Below, in pieces: positions 60,530-64,000 of a DNA stretch of 64,000 nt. The translations under genes and the position numbers were made by a program. Under the pieces are notes generated by a model, which searched no databases, was not told where the DNA came from, and saw only the letters and a program-made list of their open reading frames with translations. The DNA is from Dokdonella_A sp966248875. GTDB taxonomy: Bacteria; Pseudomonadota; Gammaproteobacteria; Xanthomonadales; Rhodanobacteraceae. Within the stretch, counting starts at the first letter, position 1. Each line of letters starts with the position of its first letter. The DNA is taken from positions 69,727 to 133,726 of the forward strand of contig CBINBI010000001.1 in assembly GCA_966248875.1 (NCBI GenBank). The letters are read 5' to 3'.

Positions 60530-62876
60530 CGGCCTTCTGTTCTGCGCGGTCGCGCGGAACACGCTCGCGGAAGCGCCCGACGGCGCCGGCCTTCCGGTCG
60601 CGAACGCGATCGAGGTGATCGCGGATGCCGGCGGCGGCGCGGGCAGCGGCGATGTGCTCTATCTCGAAGTCGTCATCAATGGCAACGAGACGCACAAGCT
60701 CGCCGGCTTCGCGCGCGACGGCGACGACCTGCGCGCGGGTGCCGACACGCTGCGCCAGCTCGGTTTCCGCCTTCCCGAAGACGGCGCGTCCAGCGTCGAT
60801 CTCGATGCGCTGCCGGATGTCAGCTACCGCTACGACGAAAGCCGCCAGCGCATCGAGATCAGCGCCGGCGCGGCCGTGCTCGATCAGGACCGCTACGTGC
60901 TCAACGCGCCGGTCGCCGGCGTGCCGCAGCCATCGGCCTCGAACGGCGTGCTGCTCAATTACGATCTCTACGGCACGCGCGACGACGAGTCGAACAGCGG
61001 CCTGTCGGCGTTCGCCGAGCTGCGCGCGTTCGGCGCCTGGGGCGTGTTCAGCAACACGTGGCTTTCGCGTGTCGCCGACTCGCCCGGCAGCGACGCGCAG
61101 GCCGATTCCGCGCGACTCGACACGACCTGGACGCGCTCGTTCGTCGATTCGACCAGCGTGCTGCGCATCGGCGATGCGATCAGCGGCAGCGTGCCGTGGT
61201 CGCGCGCGACCCGCTTCGGCGGCATCCAGCTGCAGCGCGATTTCCACCTGCAGCCGGATCTCATCACGTTTCCGATCCCGCAGTTCCTCGGCCAGGCGGC
61301 CGTGCCGTCGACGGTGGAGCTCTACGTCAACGGCCTGCGCCGCTACAGCGCCGAGACGCCGGCCGGGCCGTTCCAGCTCGGCACGATTCCGATCGTCAAC
61401 GGTGCCGGCGACGCGCAGGTCGTCGTCACCGACGCGCTCGGCCGGCAGACGACGTACGACTTCCCGTTCTACACGACGAGCCAGCTGCTCCGCGCCGGGC
61501 TCTACGACTACTCGATCGATCTCGGCTTCGCGCGCCAAAGCTACGGCACCGATTCGTTCGACTACGCGAGCGATCCCGCCATGAGCGCGGTGTACCGCCG
61601 CGGCATGACCGACTGGCTGACGCTGGAAACGCACGGCGAAGCGGTCAGCGGGCTCGCCAACGCCGGCCTCGGTGGCGTCCTGCAGATCGGCGACGGCGGC
61701 GTGCTCACCGGCTCCTACGCTCACAGCACGTTCCACGGCCGCGACGGCCGACAGGCCGGGCTCGGCTACAGCTGGCGCAACACCTGGTTCAACTTCGCCG
61801 TAGACAGCACGCGCAGCTTCGGCGAGTACCGCGACATCGCCTCGCTGTACGGGCTACCGCCGGCGCGGCGCACCGACCGCGCGCTGATCGGCGTCACCTA
61901 CGCGCCGATCGGAAGCTTCGGCGCGAACTACGTCGAGCTGACCTATCCCGAGCAGCCGCGCTCGCGTTTCGCCAGCGCGTTCTATTTCCGCTCGCTCGGT
62001 ACGCGCCTCTCGCTCAGCCTCAGCGTCAACCAGAACCTCGACGAATCGAGCGATCGCTCGGTGTTCCTCGGCGTTTCGATGAGCCTTGGCAGCAGCGAGT
62101 CCGCGAGCGTTTCCGCGCAGCACGACCGCCGCGGCAACTACGCCGCAGTCGATGTCAGCAGGCCGATCTCTCCGGACGGCGGTTACGGCTGGCACGCGCG
62201 CGTGCAGCAAGGCAGCGGCCTCGACGGCGGCCAGGCGGAGTTCGGCTATCGCGGCGACCGCGCGCAGACGCTCGTCGGCGCGCAGACGCTCGACGGCCAC
62301 ACGCTCGGCTACGGCGAGCTGGCCGGCGCGCTCGTCTTCATGGACGAGCGCCTGTTCGCCTCGCGGCGCATCGACGATGCGTTCGCCGTCGTCGCCACCG
62401 GTGTGCCGGACGTGCCGGTCATGCTGGAGAACCGCGTCATCGGCCGAACGGACGGCTCGGGCGATCTCTTGATCACGCCGCTGAACGCGTACCAGAAGAA
62501 TCACGTCGCGATCGATCCGATGCTGCTTCCGGCGGACGCTCGCATCGAGCGCGTCGATGACGAGGTCGTGCCCGCCGACCGCTCCGGCGTGGTGGTGAGC
62601 TTCCGCGTGGCGCCGGCGCAGGCAGCATCGGTACTTCTCGAGGACGCGCGCGGCGAAGCGCTGCCGCTCGGCAGCACGGTCGAGCTCAACGGCGATGCCG
62701 CGTCGGCCGTGCTGGTCGGCTACGACGGCGCCGTCTATCTCGAAGGGCTGAAACCGCAGAACACGCTGCGGGTCCACGCACCGGACGGCGACTGCAGGGT
62801 GAGCTTCGACTACCGCCACGAGGCGGGCCAGGTGCCTGTGATCGGCCCGCTGGTGTGCAGCAGGGAAACGCCATGA
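60480..62876 (+). CDS. Outer-membrane usher (CsuD-like)
   Basis: This 798-residue usher has an N-terminal domain (LYLEVVINGNETHKLAGF), a long beta barrel containing the middle plug region (VPVMLENRVIGRTDGSGDLLI near its end), and C-terminal domains ending in the Cys pair of GDCRVSFDYRHEAG and GPLVCS. It is the secretion and assembly pore for the pilus. The ATG at 60480 lies inside the chaperone gene; its stop overlaps the next ATG (ATGA). Confidence 0.9.
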   Translation: MANRQSRRSRLAHSLASGLLFCAVARNTLAEAPDGAGLPVANAIEVIADAGGGAGSGDVLYLEVVINGNETHKLAGFARDGDDLRAGADTLRQLGFRLPEDGASSVDLDALPDVSYRYDESRQRIEISAGAAVLDQDRYVLNAPVAGVPQPSASNGVLLNYDLYGTRDDESNSGLSAFAELRAFGAWGVFSNTWLSRVADSPGSDAQADSARLDTTWTRSFVDSTSVLRIGDAISGSVPWSRATRFGGIQLQRDFHLQPDLITFPIPQFLGQAAVPSTVELYVNGLRRYSAETPAGPFQLGTIPIVNGAGDAQVVVTDALGRQTTYDFPFYTTSQLLRAGLYDYSIDLGFARQSYGTDSFDYASDPAMSAVYRRGMTDWLTLETHGEAVSGLANAGLGGVLQIGDGGVLTGSYAHSTFHGRDGRQAGLGYSWRNTWFNFAVDSTRSFGEYRDIASLYGLPPARRTDRALIGVTYAPIGSFGANYVELTYPEQPRSRFASAFYFRSLGTRLSLSLSVNQNLDESSDRSVFLGVSMSLGSSESASVSAQHDRRGNYAAVDVSRPISPDGGYGWHARVQQGSGLDGGQAEFGYRGDRAQTLVGAQTLDGHTLGYGELAGALVFMDERLFASRRIDDAFAVVATGVPDVPVMLENRVIGRTDGSGDLLITPLNAYQKNHVAIDPMLLPADARIERVDDEVVPADRSGVVVSFRVAPAQAASVLLEDARGEALPLGSTVELNGDAASAVLVGYDGAVYLEGLKPQNTLRVHAPDGDCRVSFDYRHEAGQVPVIGPLVCSRETP

Positions 62877-63844
62877 TCCGCATCCATCGAATGTTCCTGT
62901 TCCTGCTGCTGCTCGCGGCGGCCGCGTTCGTGCTGCCGCGCGCCGAGGCGCAATCGATCTCGTGCTCGGCAACGATGAGCAACATCAACTTCGGCAGCGT
63001 CAATCCGCTGTCGAGCCAGACCGACGCGACCGCGACGCTCAATTACACCTGCACGAACTCGCAGATCCTGTTCACCCGTCACGCGACCGTCTGCTTCAGC
63101 ATCGGCGACGGCGTGCAGGGCGACGCCAACGCGAATCCGCGCCTGATGCAGGACAGCGCCGGGCACGACCTCTTCTTCCAGCTCTACCAGAACTCCGCGC
63201 GCACGGTGGTCTGGGGCAGCCTCTTCTTCGGCATCAACACACCGGTCGAGGTCGATCTCTCGATACCCGCACGCGGATCGCGCTCGGGATCGGTGGTCAT
63301 GTACGGGCGCGTCATCGGCGGTCAGACCACGGCCGTGCCGGGCGCGTACCAGGACCAGTTCACCGGCGGCCACACCGCGGTCACGATCAACGAATCCATC
63401 TTGAGCCCGCCGGGCAACTGCTCGACCACGATCCTCTCGAGTTTTCCGTTCACCGCGAGCGCCAACGTCACGTCGCAGTGCTCGGTCTCGGCGACGACGC
63501 TGAACTTCGGCACGGTCGGACTGCTGGCCGCGAACACCGACGGCACATCCACCGTCAGCGTGCAGTGCGCGAACGGCGTGCCGTACCAGGTCGGCCTCAA
63601 CAACGGCCAGCATGCGAGCGGAAACATCCGGCGCATGCAGGGTCCCGGCGGCCTCGTCACCTACGAGCTCTACCGCAACAGCGCGCGCACACAGCGCTGG
63701 GGCAACACGCTGAACAGCGACACGGTCATCGGCAGCGGCAGCGGCGGCACCCAAGCCATCACCGTCTACGGCCGCGTACCGGCCCAGACGACGCCGACGG
63801 CCGGCACCTACAACGACACGATCACGGTGACGGTGACGTATTGA
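62873..63844 (+). CDS. Two-domain spore coat U protein (CsuE-like tip subunit)
   Basis: This 323-residue exported protein has two SCPU domains in tandem, the first from SISCSATMSNINFGSVNPLSSQ and the second from SQCSVSATTLNFGTVGLLAAN, ending YNDTITVTVTY as in the major pilin. In the Csu system the two-domain CsuE is the tip adhesin whose first domain binds surfaces through hydrophobic loops. That role is inferred by architecture and place. It overlaps the usher stop by 4 bases. Confidence 0.88.
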   Translation: MIRIHRMFLFLLLLAAAAFVLPRAEAQSISCSATMSNINFGSVNPLSSQTDATATLNYTCTNSQILFTRHATVCFSIGDGVQGDANANPRLMQDSAGHDLFFQLYQNSARTVVWGSLFFGINTPVEVDLSIPARGSRSGSVVMYGRVIGGQTTAVPGAYQDQFTGGHTAVTINESILSPPGNCSTTILSSFPFTASANVTSQCSVSATTLNFGTVGLLAANTDGTSTVSVQCANGVPYQVGLNNGQHASGNIRRMQGPGGLVTYELYRNSARTQRWGNTLNSDTVIGSGSGGTQAITVYGRVPAQTTPTAGTYNDTITVTVTY

Positions 63845-63846
63845 CG

Positions 63847-63867
63847 GCGGCGCGTGATGCGCGCCGC
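63847..63867 (+). terminator. Hairpin after the pilus operon
   Basis: GCGGCGCG and CGCGCCGC form a perfect 8-bp stem around a 5-base loop, 3 bases after the last stop codon. No U-run follows. The remaining 133 bases to the window edge show no gene. Confidence 0.4.
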
Positions 63868-64000
63868 GCGACGAGCTTGCGAGGCAAGGCGGGTTGCGGC
63901 GCCGAGCGCCACCTGAAAAGGTCGGCTCCCGCATCCGCCTTCCCCGCAAGGCCGGCGTGATCCGCGAGCCAGACGCGATTTTGGAAGCGGTTCGTTTTAG

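Overview
The window is GC-rich, densely coded chromosomal DNA of a Gram-negative bacterium: Lol-type lipoproteins, TonB receptors, outer-membrane porins, an RND pump, LpxO and a chaperone-usher pilus. Ubiquinone genes (ubiJ-ubiB), gammaproteobacterial REP-like palindromes and secreted proteins with the IF-x-DGF C-terminal tail point to a gammaproteobacterium, perhaps near Xanthomonadales/Lysobacterales. That placement is inference. I saw no tRNA, rRNA, CRISPR, phage or IS transposase.

Layout. 1-12190: the N-terminal part of a repetitive autotransporter-like protein (minus strand, cut by the window edge), then housekeeping genes: an SDR, a two-domain M16 protease, lipoproteins, an epimerase, ubiJ-ubiB, arfB and an acyltransferase. 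12342-16757: a three-gene porin-cytochrome unit (decaheme MtrA/DmsE-like cytochrome, MtrB/PioB-like barrel, diheme cytochrome c4-like protein), followed by a blue-copper protein. 17643-34998: the core of the window, a lanthanide/PQQ methanol-oxidation island: xoxF with the DYD lanthanide signature, a XoxJ-like binding protein fused to ankyrin repeats, a XoxG-like cytochrome, a beta-propeller, glutathione-dependent formaldehyde oxidation (adhC/frmA and gfa), a NarL-type two-component pair, a TonB receptor with a Cys-framed acidic loop, a close relative of the PQQ receptor PqqU/YncD, and an AcoR-type sigma-54 activator.

The non-coding DNA of that island is informative. Sigma-54 -24/-12 elements lie upstream of both xoxF and the formaldehyde dehydrogenase gene, each with a TGTTCC/GGAACA dyad 75-95 bp further upstream, which fits control by the AcoR-like protein encoded at the end of the island. 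A second palindrome, CGGGAA-N3-TTCCCG, occurs between the kinase and the TonB receptor and again before the AcoR-like gene, with a degenerate copy beside the xoxF promoter. Together they suggest a two-layer regulon in which metal and cofactor uptake are co-regulated with methanol and formaldehyde oxidation.

35186-45905: msrA-msrB, then mdtABC; mdtB and mdtC are separated by an antisense DUF559 endonuclease gene bracketed by inverted REP elements. 45906-53469: a sulfotransferase with TPRs, lpxO, secreted proteins with DUF1566 or DUF11 domains, a flavin-reductase-like protein and a radical SAM protein. 53838-58956: a porin, then an operon of an XRE regulator, a TAP-like hydrolase and a NatAB exporter, with two identical-class operators upstream. 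59134-63867: a four-gene Csu-type (spore coat U) pilus operon with a CRP-like site upstream.
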